Shown here: piece after piece, positions 17,425-28,229 of the stretch | Layout: the number at the start of each line of letters is the position of its first letter | Position numbering within the stretch: position 1 is the first letter of the stretch | Source of the DNA: Gallionellaceae bacterium | Lineage (GTDB): Bacteria; Pseudomonadota; Gammaproteobacteria; Burkholderiales; Gallionellaceae | Direction: 5' to 3' | Assembly: GCA_027448945.1 (NCBI GenBank) | Contig: DAIDMQ010000009.1 | Coordinates: 1 to 64,000 of the forward strand | DNA: 64,000 bases | The notes under the pieces: generated by a model | What the model was told of the DNA's origin: nothing | Database searches by the model: none | Seen by the model: only the letters and a program-made list of their open reading frames with translations | Position numbers and translations under genes: made by a program

Positions 17425-18762
17425 TTGAGCTTCTTTAGTCTAGAATTACCTTACGTTCGTGATGCGTCACGATATTTTTCTCCACTACGCGATATGCATG
17501 GTGCAATCTGGTTGGATAGCGGCAACCTGTCTCGCTACGACATCATCAGCGCCTCTCCTCAACATTCACTTAAGATCAGTGACGCGAAAGTAGATCCTTT
17601 TGTTTGGCTGCGAGATATATTGGGTGTGTCCATTCCTCCGGTCGCAGATGTACCATTCGCAGGAGGAGCATTGGGTTACTGGAGCTACGAACTTGCTAGA
17701 AACCAAATGAATCTGCCTGAAGGGCATAGTCAATTTGACAGCATTCCATTGATGTACATGGGTATCTATGATTGGGCATTGCTAATAGACCATGAAACTA
17801 AACGAGCTCGCTTGGTCTCGCACAAAAGATATGCGGAAACCGATCAGAAGCTCGTGGAAGTCCAATCCCGACTAAAACATGGGACCCCATCTCCTCCAAG
17901 CGCCTTCAGTTTGAAGAGCGATGTGGTATCCAACTTTAGTCGTGCAAGCTATCAAGGCGCATATGAGCAAATACAGCAGTATCTGTGGGCGGGTGATTGT
18001 TATCAGATCAATTTGGCGCAATGCTTTAGTGCTGCGGTGAGTGGTGATGCGTTCGGGGCATATCAGAAGTTACGGGAGCTAAGTCCTGCACCCTATTCTG
18101 CTTTTATGGATATTGATGATGTGCAGGTTTTGTGTGCTTCACCAGAACGTTTTCTTAGTGTGGTCAATGGTGAAGTCGAAACTAAGCCTATCAAAGGTAC
18201 TCGTCCGCGCAGCGCGAATGCGGTGCAAGATAAGGCAAACGCTGTTGACTTGGCCGGGCATCCCAAAGATAGAGCGGAAAACTTGATGATAGTAGACTTG
18301 CTGCGAAATGATTTGGGTAAGAGTTGCGAGCCTGGTTCGGTAAGTGTGCCGAGTTTATTTGCAGTTGAGAGCTATGCCAATGTCCATCATCTGGTGAGCA
18401 CCGTGCGAGGTAAGTTGGCGCCCGGGTGTGATGCCATAGATGTTTTGCAAGATTGTTTTCCTGGCGGTTCAATCACGGGTGCTCCCAAGAAACGCGCCAT
18501 GGAGATCATCGATCAGTTGGAACCAGATAGGCGCGGCATTTATTGCGGGGTGATTGGTTATATAGGCTTTGATGGCAATATGGATACCAATATCGTGATT
18601 CGTACTATGGTGTGTTGTGCCGGCGAGATACGCTGTTGGGCGGGTGGGGGCATTGTGGCAGATTCGCTATGTGCGGAGGAGTATCAAGAAACTTTAGATA
18701 AAGCATCTGTGATGCTTGCGGTGCTGGCACATTTTGGCGGGAAATTTTCTGCACAAAATTGA
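17425..18762 (+). CDS. pabB: Aminodeoxychorismate synthase component I
   Basis: Chorismate-binding domain: ASPERFLSVVNGEVETKPIKGTRPR, ENLMIVDLLRNDLGK, GGSITGAPKKRAMEIID. Confidence 0.9.
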   Translation: MSFFSLELPYVRDASRYFSPLRDMHGAIWLDSGNLSRYDIISASPQHSLKISDAKVDPFVWLRDILGVSIPPVADVPFAGGALGYWSYELARNQMNLPEGHSQFDSIPLMYMGIYDWALLIDHETKRARLVSHKRYAETDQKLVEVQSRLKHGTPSPPSAFSLKSDVVSNFSRASYQGAYEQIQQYLWAGDCYQINLAQCFSAAVSGDAFGAYQKLRELSPAPYSAFMDIDDVQVLCASPERFLSVVNGEVETKPIKGTRPRSANAVQDKANAVDLAGHPKDRAENLMIVDLLRNDLGKSCEPGSVSVPSLFAVESYANVHHLVSTVRGKLAPGCDAIDVLQDCFPGGSITGAPKKRAMEIIDQLEPDRRGIYCGVIGYIGFDGNMDTNIVIRTMVCCAGEIRCWAGGGIVADSLCAEEYQETLDKASVMLAVLAHFGGKFSAQN

Positions 18763-18786
18763 AAATGAGTGCGCCACAAGCGGCGA

Positions 18787-20898
18787 CTATACGCTGTTCT
18801 TGACCCGTATGATGCGTACCACCTCGGGTATTCTGCGCAAGCTGCGCATCACGCGGGCCAGATGCAATCTGTGGCTGACTTCAAGTGTGAAATAGAGTGC
18901 AGTGTACTCACCCTCGTTGTTGAAGTTGATGTTCTCGATGTTGGACTCCGCATCAGAGATCGCCGCAGCGACCTTGGCCAGCACACCACGTTGGTTGGAA
19001 ACCAGTAACTTGATACTCACCACGAAGGTGCGGTTGATATTTTTGTCCCAAGCTACATCCAACCATTGTTCACCACTGCGCCCACGCCGCAATGAAGTGC
19101 AGTCGTGAGTGTGCACTATTAGTCCCTGACCACTTTTGATGACGCCTATGATAGGGTCGCCCGGGATAGGGCGACAGCACTTGGCGAACTGTATCGCCAT
19201 GCCCTCAGTACCTTGTATAGTAATGACTGATGCCACGGGGGCTTCACCATTCTGTGCGTCATTGACTTGAGCCAATTGACGGGCGACCACCATATTCAAT
19301 CTGCGTCCCAAGCCTATATCGGCAAGCAAGTCTTGTTTGCTCTTGATGCCGGTATCGCGCAACAGCTTTTGCCATTGAGTCTCTTCTATGTCCTGTAATC
19401 GCAACCCCAAGGAATGGAATGCCTGACTTAGCAGTCTCTCGCCCAACTGGGATGACTCACCAGACTGCTGAACCTTCAAGAAATGGCGTATATGGCTACG
19501 CGCTTTGCTAGTCGTGACGTAGCCCAGCCAAGCCGGATTGGGTTTTGCGTGTGCAGCGGTGATGATCTCTACACGATCACCGTTTTTCAGCTCGCTACGT
19601 AAGGGGACTAGTTCAAAATTGACTTTCACCGCAACGCAACGGTTACCAATGTCCGTGTGTACGTTGTAAGCGAAGTCAACCGCAGTCGATCCTCTGGGTA
19701 ATGACATGATCTTGCCTTTGGGGGTGAATACATAGACTTCATCCGGGAAGAGGTCGACTTTGAGGTGTTCTAAGAATTCCGCCGAGTCACTACTTTGACT
19801 CAAGCTTTCCAATAGATCCTGTAGCCACTGATGTGTCTTCTGGTGCAGGTCGTTGATGCTATCGTGACCACTTTTGTATAACCAATGTGAGGCGACACCA
19901 GCGTCGGCAATCTTGTGCATTTCATGTGTACGTATCTGTATCTCTATGGGCGTGCCAAAGGGGCCGAACAGCGTGGTGTGGAGCGATTGGTAACCATTCA
20001 CTTTGGGAATGGCGATGTAGTCTTTGAATTTTCCTGGTATTGGTTTGTACAAACCATGCAATGCGCCCAAGGTGATATAGCAAGAATCTATGTCTTCTAC
20101 CAATACACGAAAGCCATAGATATCCAGTACTTCGGCAAATGCCAATGACTTGCTTTGCATCTTTTTGTAGATACTAAAAATATCCTTTTCACGTCCGGTG
20201 ACGTCAGCAAGGATATGTTGCTCGGCCAAGCGTCTCTGCACGGAATCCAATATCTTGTTGACGACCTCGCGGCGATTACCGCGCGCGACCTTGAGCGCCT
20301 TGCTGAGTACCGAATAGCGGTTCGGATGTAGATATTTGAAGCTCAATTCCTGCAGTTCATGATGAAAATCATTTAGTCCAAGACGATTTGCAATGGGGGC
20401 GTAGATATCCATCGTCTCCTTGGCAATACGCGCACACTTTTCGGGAGCCATCGCACCCAAGGTGCGCATATTGTGGAGGCGATCGGCCAGCTTGATCAGA
20501 ATGACGCGTACATCGCGAGCCATCGCCAACAGCATCTTGCGAAAGTTCTCGGCTTGCGCATCTTCGCGCGTCTCGAATTGGATTTTGTCCAGCTTGCTCA
20601 AGCCCTCGACCAGTTCGGCAACGGGGGTGCCGTAGCGCTCTGCGACTTGTGCTGCCGTGATAGGTGTATCTTCGATTACATCATGCAGTAAGGCTGCAAT
20701 GATGGCTTGTACGTCTAGGTGTAGCGGGGTGAGGATGCGTGCTACTGCGATGGGGTGTGTTACATAGGGGTCGCCGGAATGGCGCATCTGACCTTCATGC
20801 GCTAACCGGCTGAATTCAATGGCATCGCGGATGTACTCGACATCCTGTGTTTTGAGGTAAGTGGATACTTCCTCTAGGAGTCTTTCTGCGTCCGCCAT
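18787..20898 (-). CDS. spoT: Bifunctional (p)ppGpp synthetase/hydrolase
   Basis: Intact HD motif (LLHDVIEDTPIT), RelA/SpoT synthetase domain, TGS and ACT domains; downstream of rpoZ/gmk. Confidence 0.92.
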   Translation of the reverse strand: MADAERLLEEVSTYLKTQDVEYIRDAIEFSRLAHEGQMRHSGDPYVTHPIAVARILTPLHLDVQAIIAALLHDVIEDTPITAAQVAERYGTPVAELVEGLSKLDKIQFETREDAQAENFRKMLLAMARDVRVILIKLADRLHNMRTLGAMAPEKCARIAKETMDIYAPIANRLGLNDFHHELQELSFKYLHPNRYSVLSKALKVARGNRREVVNKILDSVQRRLAEQHILADVTGREKDIFSIYKKMQSKSLAFAEVLDIYGFRVLVEDIDSCYITLGALHGLYKPIPGKFKDYIAIPKVNGYQSLHTTLFGPFGTPIEIQIRTHEMHKIADAGVASHWLYKSGHDSINDLHQKTHQWLQDLLESLSQSSDSAEFLEHLKVDLFPDEVYVFTPKGKIMSLPRGSTAVDFAYNVHTDIGNRCVAVKVNFELVPLRSELKNGDRVEIITAAHAKPNPAWLGYVTTSKARSHIRHFLKVQQSGESSQLGERLLSQAFHSLGLRLQDIEETQWQKLLRDTGIKSKQDLLADIGLGRRLNMVVARQLAQVNDAQNGEAPVASVITIQGTEGMAIQFAKCCRPIPGDPIIGVIKSGQGLIVHTHDCTSLRRGRSGEQWLDVAWDKNINRTFVVSIKLLVSNQRGVLAKVAAAISDAESNIENINFNNEGEYTALYFTLEVSHRLHLARVMRSLRRIPEVVRIIRVKNSV

Positions 20899-20921
20899 AC
20901 ATCACTCGATTCTTCGGGTGA

Positions 20922-21128
20922 CTAAGCCATGCCGCGATTCAAGATCTCTTTGCCAACTTTACCTTCGCTGATTTCTCGCAGTGCAACCACGGTTGGTTTA
21001 TCCTTACTCTCTTCAACAAGGTGAGTCGCACCATTGGAAAGCTGGCGAGCGCGGTAGGCGGCTGCCAGTGTCAATTCGAAACGGTTAGGGATGTGTGACA
21101 GACATTCTTCGACAGTGATACGAGCCAT
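20922..21128 (-). CDS. rpoZ: RNA polymerase omega subunit
   Basis: [30 protein letters not shown], canonical; between gmk and spoT. Confidence 0.95.
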   Translation of the reverse strand: MARITVEECLSHIPNRFELTLAAAYRARQLSNGATHLVEESKDKPTVVALREISEGKVGKEILNRGMA

Positions 21129-21131
21129 AAT

Positions 21132-21749
21132 TTACTCCGGTTTTTGCAATTGATTGATAAGGGATTCATAACGGGACAGCTGTTTTGCGCAAGTCAGTTT
21201 TGCGCTTAATACAACCGCATTTAACTCACGCAATGCCTCGTTAAGATTGTCGTTGATGATAACATAATCGAATTCGGCTACATGCGCGACGTCATCACGT
21301 GCCGCAGCTATGCGGCGGGCGATTACATCAGCATGGTCGGTGCCGCGCCCAGTCAGCCTTTGTCTGAGCGCTGCTAGAGAAGGTGGCAGGATGAAGATGC
21401 TGATTGCACGTGGAAATTGTGTGCGTACCTGCTGTGCACCTTGCCAGTCTATTTCCAACAGGATGTCCCTGCCCTTGGCATTTTCTTGTTCGATCCAGGT
21501 CTGGGATGTGCCGTAATAATTGCTATATACCTCCGCACTTTCCAAAAACTCTCCGCGTTTCTGCATCTCGATGAAATTTTCACGACTGATGAAGTGATAA
21601 TCCTTGCCATCCACCTCTCCCTTGCGCGCTGCGCGTGTCGTGTAAGACACAGACAAGTCAATCTGCGGATTGATGTTAAGCAGCGCGTGAACCAGGCTGG
21701 TCTTGCCTGCACCGGACGGTGCGCTGATGATGAATAGATTTCCTGACAT
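21132..21749 (-). CDS. gmk: Guanylate kinase
   Basis: GNLFIISAPSGAGKTSLVHALL, SYTTRAARKGEVDGKDYHF. Confidence 0.95.
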   Translation of the reverse strand: MSGNLFIISAPSGAGKTSLVHALLNINPQIDLSVSYTTRAARKGEVDGKDYHFISRENFIEMQKRGEFLESAEVYSNYYGTSQTWIEQENAKGRDILLEIDWQGAQQVRTQFPRAISIFILPPSLAALRQRLTGRGTDHADVIARRIAAARDDVAHVAEFDYVIINDNLNEALRELNAVVLSAKLTCAKQLSRYESLINQLQKPE

Positions 21750-21838
21750 ATAAAACCTCGTTACTTAATTGTCTTGTGGACTGGAGTGGCACCCATGATG
21801 CGCACTTCACCCCCCGGTATTTGACACTGTATGGCAAA

Positions 21839-22702
21839 TCACTCCAGATTCTGGATTTGCTCGCGCATTTGTTCGATCAGAATCTTCATTTCCATCGCGC
21901 TACGTGACACTTCGGCATCCACGGACTTGGAGCCCAGTGTATTGGCCTCGCGGTTAAGCTCCTGCATCAGAAAGTCCAGACGCTTACCTACGGCACCACC
22001 TTGCTTAAGGATGCGACGCATCTCGGTCAGGTGACTGGCTAGTCTGGATAATTCTTCATCCACATCGATCTTGCTGGCGAACATTATGATCTCTTGGCGT
22101 ATGCGTTCGTCATCCGTGTTTTGCATCGCGTCACGCAAACGGCCTATGAGTTTTTGCTCATAGGCCGCGATGGCCGCTGGCACATTGGGCATGACGGCGG
22201 TACGCAGTGCCTCGATCTTGTCCACGCGCTGCAGCAAAAAATCCTTGAGTTTCTCCCCTTCTCGGGCGCGGCTGGCAGAGAATTCTTGCAGCGCAGCTTT
22301 GAGTAAGTCGAACAGTGTAGTGCGTAATGATTCATTGTCATCGTTGGCGGTGACCATCATGCCGGTCCAGCGCAAAACATCGATCACGCTAAGACTGGCC
22401 GAGCCCGGTATGGTGGTCTGGACTTGGCGGTTCCACGTGGCCAATTGCTGTAATAGTTCATGGTTAAGTTGAGCGCTGCCCAGTTGGCTACGAGCGGCGT
22501 AGTTGATACGGCATTCGACTTTGCCGCGTTGCAACTGTGCGCTGATGGACTCGCGCATCGCGCCTTCAAAACCACGCAACTCATCAGGCATACGCAACTG
22601 GATGTCCAAGTAACGATGGTTTACTGCGCGTAACTCCACACTCAAGGTGCCGCTGGAGAAATCAGCGCTGGTGTTAGCGTAGCCTGTCATGCTCAGTATC
22701 AT
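21839..22702 (-). CDS. yicC: YicC family endoribonuclease-like protein
   Basis: MILSMTGYANTSADFSSGTLSVELRAVNHRYLDIQLRMP; start taken at internal ATG 22702. Confidence 0.9.
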   Translation of the reverse strand: MILSMTGYANTSADFSSGTLSVELRAVNHRYLDIQLRMPDELRGFEGAMRESISAQLQRGKVECRINYAARSQLGSAQLNHELLQQLATWNRQVQTTIPGSASLSVIDVLRWTGMMVTANDDNESLRTTLFDLLKAALQEFSASRAREGEKLKDFLLQRVDKIEALRTAVMPNVPAAIAAYEQKLIGRLRDAMQNTDDERIRQEIIMFASKIDVDEELSRLASHLTEMRRILKQGGAVGKRLDFLMQELNREANTLGSKSVDAEVSRSAMEMKILIEQMREQIQNLE

Positions 22703-22905
22703 GGTTTGCCTCTTTGGGTCGATCCGATCGGTGCGCGCCACTCCTTGTTAATCAACCAAAAGTGGCGGATGTACCTGTTGTCTGTCTTAGACCTGTGTAG
22801 ACAGGAAAAGCAGACACCAAATAAAGGACTGGGCGGCGGGCGCGCATTATATTACGATTGCGACCTTATCCGATTCGATAAGTGATACTTACGCCGCTTC
22901 CATAC

Positions 22906-23694
22906 ATGAAATTTTCCGTTCACCAAGCCAGTTTGATCGGCAATCGCAAATACAATCAAGACAGGGTTGCATACGCCTATCGCAATGATGCATTGCTGCT
23001 AGTCTTGGCTGACGGTATGGGCGGCCATCTTCATGGCGAGTTGGCGGCAACGTTGGCGGTAGCGGCCTTCGTGGAACTTTTCACTCTGCATGAAGGGCCA
23101 TTCGGCGATCCGCAATCCTTTCTCAATGAGACTATGCGTGAGGCGCATCAGCGCATCATGCAATTGCCTCACGATAAGGATGTCGGTTTCCCGGGCACCA
23201 CTTGTGTTGTTGCATTGATACAGGACGGCAAGATGTATGGTGCGCATGCGGGCGACTCACGTTTGTACGTCCTGCGTGAACAGGCTGTATACAGCCGTAC
23301 CCGCGATCATTCCATGGTGCAACAGTGGTATGAATGGGGCGTAATCTCGGAAGAAGAGGCGCGCGTCCATCCCAGACGCAATCAGATCACCAATTGTCTG
23401 GGTGGCATAGAGGATATGTTCTATGTCGAGTCCACTCCCGCGATGCAATTGCAGCACGGTGATGTGTTGTTGCTCGGTAGTGATGGCCTGTGGGGGCCGT
23501 TCACCGATGAGGAGCTGGCGGAGTCTTTCTTTGTAAGGCCACTTGAGCAGGCGCTGGATAATCTGATGATACGAGCTTACGAGCGTGAAGAAGGTCATTC
23601 TGACAACATCACAGGTGTCGCTATAGCGTGGGGCGACAGCGAGCAAGATCGCGAAACGGACGGCACAGTCAGCTATGAACTGGATATTGGCTGA
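22906..23694 (+). CDS. PP2C-family protein serine/threonine phosphatase
   Basis: GNRKYNQDRV, LVLADGMGGHLHGE, AHAGDSRLYVLR, LLGSDGLWG. Confidence 0.9.
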   Translation: MKFSVHQASLIGNRKYNQDRVAYAYRNDALLLVLADGMGGHLHGELAATLAVAAFVELFTLHEGPFGDPQSFLNETMREAHQRIMQLPHDKDVGFPGTTCVVALIQDGKMYGAHAGDSRLYVLREQAVYSRTRDHSMVQQWYEWGVISEEEARVHPRRNQITNCLGGIEDMFYVESTPAMQLQHGDVLLLGSDGLWGPFTDEELAESFFVRPLEQALDNLMIRAYEREEGHSDNITGVAIAWGDSEQDRETDGTVSYELDIG

Positions 23695-23904
23695 TAGCAG
23701 GTCGGGTCGACCCTTCGACAAATAAATCATTATTTCAGGGTGGCGCCAAAAATTCAAAATCTTAAGTGAGGCAAGGCGCGGGAAAAAATTACACCGCCGC
23801 ATATTGCGGAGAGGTAAAAAGTAATTTTTTTAAGCAACGCCGCTTGCAACGGAGTTTTGATTATCAGAGGCGGCCTTAATTTAGTTCAACAAGACAGGAT
23901 AGAC

Positions 23905-24627
23905 ATGCGCCCAAGTAATAGAACCGCCGATCAACTTAGAGCCATACGCATCACACGCAACTACACCAAGCATGCGGAAGGTTCGGTATTGATTGAATGT
24001 GGCGATACCAAAGTGATTTGCACAGCCAGTGTCGAAGAGCGTGTGCCACCGCACAAAAAAGGTTCTGGTGAGGGTTGGGTTACGGCTGAATACGGCATGC
24101 TGCCACGCTCCACCGGCAGCCGTATGCAGCGCGAATCTGCAAAGGGCAAACAGTCTGGACGCACACAAGAGATACAACGCCTGATTGGACGCAGCCTGCG
24201 TGCAGTGGTTGATCTGAAAAAACTGGGCGAGCGCACCATACAGATTGATTGCGATGTGATTCAAGCAGACGGCGGTACACGAACCGCTAGTATCACAGGT
24301 GCTTACGTTGCCCTCCATGATGCGGTGACAGGCTTGTTGGGCCAAGGCCTGATTGCCGAATCGCCATTGAAGGACTTCATCGCCGCCATCTCGGTCGGCA
24401 TCTATGAAGGTACGCCAGTACTGGATCTGGACTATGTTGAAGACTCAGCCTGTGATACCGACATGAACGTTGTGATGCTGGGCAGCGGCCATTTTGTCGA
24501 AGTGCAGGGTACAGCGGAGGGCCATGCGTTCAGTCGTGGCGAAATGGATGCGCTGTTGAACCTGGCGCAAGCGGGTATCGCGGAATTGATTGTTAGACAG
24601 CGCGCGGCGCTAGGCTTGCAGAAGTAG
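23905..24627 (+). CDS. rph: Ribonuclease PH
   Basis: [45 protein letters not shown], canonical RNase PH; ATG at 23905. Confidence 0.95.
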   Translation: MRPSNRTADQLRAIRITRNYTKHAEGSVLIECGDTKVICTASVEERVPPHKKGSGEGWVTAEYGMLPRSTGSRMQRESAKGKQSGRTQEIQRLIGRSLRAVVDLKKLGERTIQIDCDVIQADGGTRTASITGAYVALHDAVTGLLGQGLIAESPLKDFIAAISVGIYEGTPVLDLDYVEDSACDTDMNVVMLGSGHFVEVQGTAEGHAFSRGEMDALLNLAQAGIAELIVRQRAALGLQK

Positions 24628-24741
24628 TCGTAATATGTAAGTTACCGCGCTCCGTCATTTTATTGCAGCCAATTATTCCCAAAAGCCCGCGTAGCGGATA
24701 AAACCAACTTATGACCCCAAGCTTACTCCTTGCGTCCAATT

Positions 24742-25326
24742 ATGAAAAAACTCGTCATCGCATCCAATAACCCCGGCAAGCTGGCGGAGTTCCAGCGTTT
24801 GCTCGCACCGCTTGGCACAGAGGTCATGACTCAAGCTGAGTTAGGCATCTCTGAAGCCGAGGAGCCGCATCTGACCTTCGTCGAGAACGCACTCGCCAAG
24901 GCGCGTCATGCCAGTCGTGAGAGTGGTTTGCCCGCGCTGGCGGATGACTCTGGTATCTGCGTGACTGCGCTCAATGGTGCGCCCGGGGTGATCTCGGCAC
25001 GTTATTCGGGCTTCCCAAAGTCAGACGAGCGCAACAACCGCGCATTGTTGGAAGCGATGAAGAGCGCCACGGACCGACGTGCTCATTACACGTGTGTGCT
25101 GGTGTTGATGCATTCTGCAGGCGATCCGCAACCCCTGATTGCCGAAGGTGAATGGCATGGTGAGATCGCAAGCGTTCCATGTGGCAATGGTGGCTTTGGC
25201 TATGACCCCTTGTTCTGGTTACCCGATTTGGGCAAGACGGCAGCCGAATTGAGTCACGATGAGAAACAGGACATCAGTCACAGAGGCAAGGCCATGCAGG
25301 CTTTGCTGGCGCGATTGAAAGCCTAA
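24742..25326 (+). CDS. rdgB: XTP/dITP diphosphatase
   Basis: MKKLVIASNNPGKLAEFQRLL, ALADDSGICVTALNGAPGVISARY. Confidence 0.95.
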   Translation: MKKLVIASNNPGKLAEFQRLLAPLGTEVMTQAELGISEAEEPHLTFVENALAKARHASRESGLPALADDSGICVTALNGAPGVISARYSGFPKSDERNNRALLEAMKSATDRRAHYTCVLVLMHSAGDPQPLIAEGEWHGEIASVPCGNGGFGYDPLFWLPDLGKTAAELSHDEKQDISHRGKAMQALLARLKA

Positions 25327-25382
25327 CTAGTTCACTTGGCTAGGAATAGAATCACCTCCCCTCTACCCATTAGGAGACTCAG

Positions 25383-25937
25383 ATGAAACATATCTTGTTC
25401 AGTGTCGCATTGTCACTTGCTTGTAGTGCTGCTGTTGCAGCCGACTTCAAACTCTCCAGTCCTGAAATTAAGCCTCATGCCTTGATGGATCAGCGCTTCG
25501 AGTTCAATAGTTTCGGTTGCTCGGGTCAGAATAAATCTCCCGCTTTGAAGTGGAGTGGTGCGCCCAAGGGCACCAAGAGCTATGCGCTCACCGTTTATGA
25601 TCCAGATGCACCCACGGGTTCAGGTTGGTGGCATTGGATGGTCATCAACCTCCCGGCCGACACTCAGGGATTGCCCGCCGGAGCCGGTGATTTGAATAGC
25701 ACGACCCTGCCAGCTGGCGCAGTACAAAATCGTATCGACTACGGTTTCGCAGCTTGGGGTGGTACTTGCCCACCCAAAGGCGATAAACCGCATCACTATA
25801 TCTTCACTATATACGCGCTGAAGACCGACAAGCTGGAAGTCCCCGCAGATGCGACTGCCGCGCTGACCGGCTTCATGATCCATGCCAACGCCATTGGCAA
25901 AGCGAGCTTCACCGCACGCTATGGTCGCGCAAAATAA
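25383..25937 (+). CDS. YbhB/YbcL (PEBP) family periplasmic protein
   Basis: Signal peptide; YDPDAPTGSGWWHWMVINLP, GYGFAAWGG-like core and HHYIFTIYAL. Confidence 0.9.
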   Translation: MKHILFSVALSLACSAAVAADFKLSSPEIKPHALMDQRFEFNSFGCSGQNKSPALKWSGAPKGTKSYALTVYDPDAPTGSGWWHWMVINLPADTQGLPAGAGDLNSTTLPAGAVQNRIDYGFAAWGGTCPPKGDKPHHYIFTIYALKTDKLEVPADATAALTGFMIHANAIGKASFTARYGRAK

Positions 25938-25987
25938 TCGGCTTGGCCGCACTATAGGGGGATGCATCACATCCCCCGCTTTTCCAG

Positions 25988-27190
25988 ATGATTCCTATCA
26001 CACTGCATGCCCCGACCTCGAAACGTTCGCGGTCACTAAACTTCAAAGCTTTACCCCCTTTGTCGTTATATATCCACATCCCGTGGTGCGTACGTAAATG
26101 TCCCTATTGTGATTTCAATTCGCACGAAGCCAAGGCAGATATACCAGAGCAGGCCTATGTGGCTGCACTGGTACGTGATTTGGAGATGGCCTTGCCTCAG
26201 ATATGGGGGCGCAAGGTGTATACGGTGTTTTTCGGCGGTGGTACACCCAGCCTGTTGAGCGGTGATGCCATCGGCGAAATTCTGCGTAATGTGCGCATGT
26301 TGTTACCCTTGGATTTGAATGCGGAGATCACACTGGAGGCGAATCCCGGCACTGTGGAAGCGGATAAGTTCGCGGCTTTTCGAGATGCGGGTGTAAACCG
26401 ACTGTCGATGGGAATCCAAAGTTTTAATGATGAACATCTGCAAGCTTTGGGGCGCATCCACTCTGCCGATGATGCACGTCGTGCTATCGAAATTGCACAA
26501 CAGCATTTCGATAATTTTAATCTCGATTTGATGTATGCCTTGCCTAATCAGTCTTTAGAGCAAGCCTTGGCAGATGTGCGCACTGCGTTGTCGTTTGCGC
26601 CGAATCATTTGTCTTGTTATCACTTTACGCTAGAGCCGAACACTTTGTTCTATCGCAATCCACCTTCTTTGCCAGACGATGATGCGAGTAGCGAAATGCA
26701 GCAGCGCATCGAGGAATTGTTGGCTGAAAATGGCTATGAACATTACGAGACTTCGGCGTTTGCAAAATCCAATCGTCGCGCTAAGCACAACATCAATTAT
26801 TGGAAATTTGGCGACTACTTAGGCATAGGCGCGGGCGCACATAGCAAGCTCAGTTTTCCCGATAAAATCATCCGTCAGGCGCGCTACAGACAGCCGCAAG
26901 CCTATATGCAGCAGGTCATGCAGGGTGCGGCTATACAAACTGAAAATGAGGTGAGCCGCGAGGAACTCGCGTTTGAATTTATGTTGAATGCCTTGCGTTT
27001 GAACCAAGGATTCGATGCGACTTTGTTCAACGAACGCACCAGTTTGTCTTTGCTCAATATCCAGCGTGAATTGAACGAGGCACAGCAGCGCGGATTGCTG
27101 TTTCGTGACCACCAGCGCATTGCCCCGACCGAGTTGGGGCAACGCTTTCTGAATGATTTGCTGGAGATATTTCTGAACGAAAAACAATGA
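25988..27190 (+). CDS. hemW: Radical SAM heme chaperone HemW
   Basis: SLYIHIPWCVRKCPYCDFNSH, FFGGGTPSLL, SMGIQSF. Confidence 0.92.
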   Translation: MIPITLHAPTSKRSRSLNFKALPPLSLYIHIPWCVRKCPYCDFNSHEAKADIPEQAYVAALVRDLEMALPQIWGRKVYTVFFGGGTPSLLSGDAIGEILRNVRMLLPLDLNAEITLEANPGTVEADKFAAFRDAGVNRLSMGIQSFNDEHLQALGRIHSADDARRAIEIAQQHFDNFNLDLMYALPNQSLEQALADVRTALSFAPNHLSCYHFTLEPNTLFYRNPPSLPDDDASSEMQQRIEELLAENGYEHYETSAFAKSNRRAKHNINYWKFGDYLGIGAGAHSKLSFPDKIIRQARYRQPQAYMQQVMQGAAIQTENEVSREELAFEFMLNALRLNQGFDATLFNERTSLSLLNIQRELNEAQQRGLLFRDHQRIAPTELGQRFLNDLLEIFLNEKQ

Positions 27191-27214
27191 GGCTGTGATG
27201 ACGGCCTCGGCGGT

Positions 27215-27745
27215 TTATTTGCTATTGCGGCATTGGATCAAAAACTTGCGACGTTCTTTGCCCTTCAGACCGTCATTGCTTGCTTCCTTGCTGCAATTAC
27301 GTTTCTGCTTGGCGGCTCTTGCTTCTTGCTTCTTAGCCGCCTTATGTTGGTGGGGAGTCTCAGCTTGACGCTTTTCGACAGTAGCTCTGTTGACATGCTG
27401 GGGGCGTGCAGTTGGTGTGCTCTGGTCATCTATGCCGTAACGTTTCGCTTCTGCGACCGCTTCGTTTTTATTTGCGCATGAGTTTATGTAGTCACCTTTG
27501 CGACCACCTTCCATTTTCATGTTCTTGGCGTTTTGTTCGCAAGTAGCTCGCTTTTCCGCAGCGGTTATTGCGCGTACGTGCTCGGGGGTATTGGTTTGAG
27601 CCAGACAGTCTTGCATGAATACATGGCGATTGTTCGCGGGTTCACGCATGCTGCGTTCTTCACAGCTTGCTTGGCCGGCAGCCAAAGCAATAGAACTGGC
27701 CAAAAACAGCAATAAAAATTGAAAGATTTGTGAAATGCGATTCAT
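27215..27745 (-). CDS. PsiF-repeat secreted protein
   Basis: Signal peptide and three Cys-spaced PsiF-like repeats (CEERSM.., CEQNAKN.., CSKEASN..). Confidence 0.65.
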   Translation of the reverse strand: MNRISQIFQFLLLFLASSIALAAGQASCEERSMREPANNRHVFMQDCLAQTNTPEHVRAITAAEKRATCEQNAKNMKMEGGRKGDYINSCANKNEAVAEAKRYGIDDQSTPTARPQHVNRATVEKRQAETPHQHKAAKKQEARAAKQKRNCSKEASNDGLKGKERRKFLIQCRNSK

Positions 27746-27860
27746 GATGATCGTCCTCCTGTTCTGAGAAGCCGCACTCTAACACCACAAAAATCAACAA
27801 CTCAAGTTTTATTATGGCCTATATATTCATTAAATCAGAGTAAAAACATCAACTTATAGC

Positions 27861-28208
27861 CTACCAACTACGCCCGTCTACTAGGCTAATTTTGAGTGTG
27901 GTGAGATCCACAGCCTCAAGGCAGCGCGCATTGATACTGAACATCTCCACGCCTTTGTACGAGCCTGTGCCCATAGGTGCACAGCCGCAGATGGCGCAGA
28001 AGTGATGGCTGATGGACTTTTTGCCAAATTGATAAGTGGAGAGATTGCTCTCGGGGGTCAGGAAGCGCACCTGGCTGCGTGGGACGAACCAGCGCAAGGC
28101 ACCTAATCGTTGACAGATAGAGCAATTGCATTGCTTGACGCCATGCAGATCGCCTTCAACTTCGAACTTGATATGTCCGCAATGACAACTTCCTTGATAG
28201 ATCATCAT
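27861..28208 (-). CDS. GFA (glutathione-dependent formaldehyde-activating) family protein
   Basis: GSCHCGHIKFEVE, CNCSICQRLGALRWFVP, CAICGCAPMG. Confidence 0.88.
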   Translation of the reverse strand: MMIYQGSCHCGHIKFEVEGDLHGVKQCNCSICQRLGALRWFVPRSQVRFLTPESNLSTYQFGKKSISHHFCAICGCAPMGTGSYKGVEMFSINARCLEAVDLTTLKISLVDGRSW

Positions 28209-28229
28209 GCGCCCCTTGATGGTTGAGTA

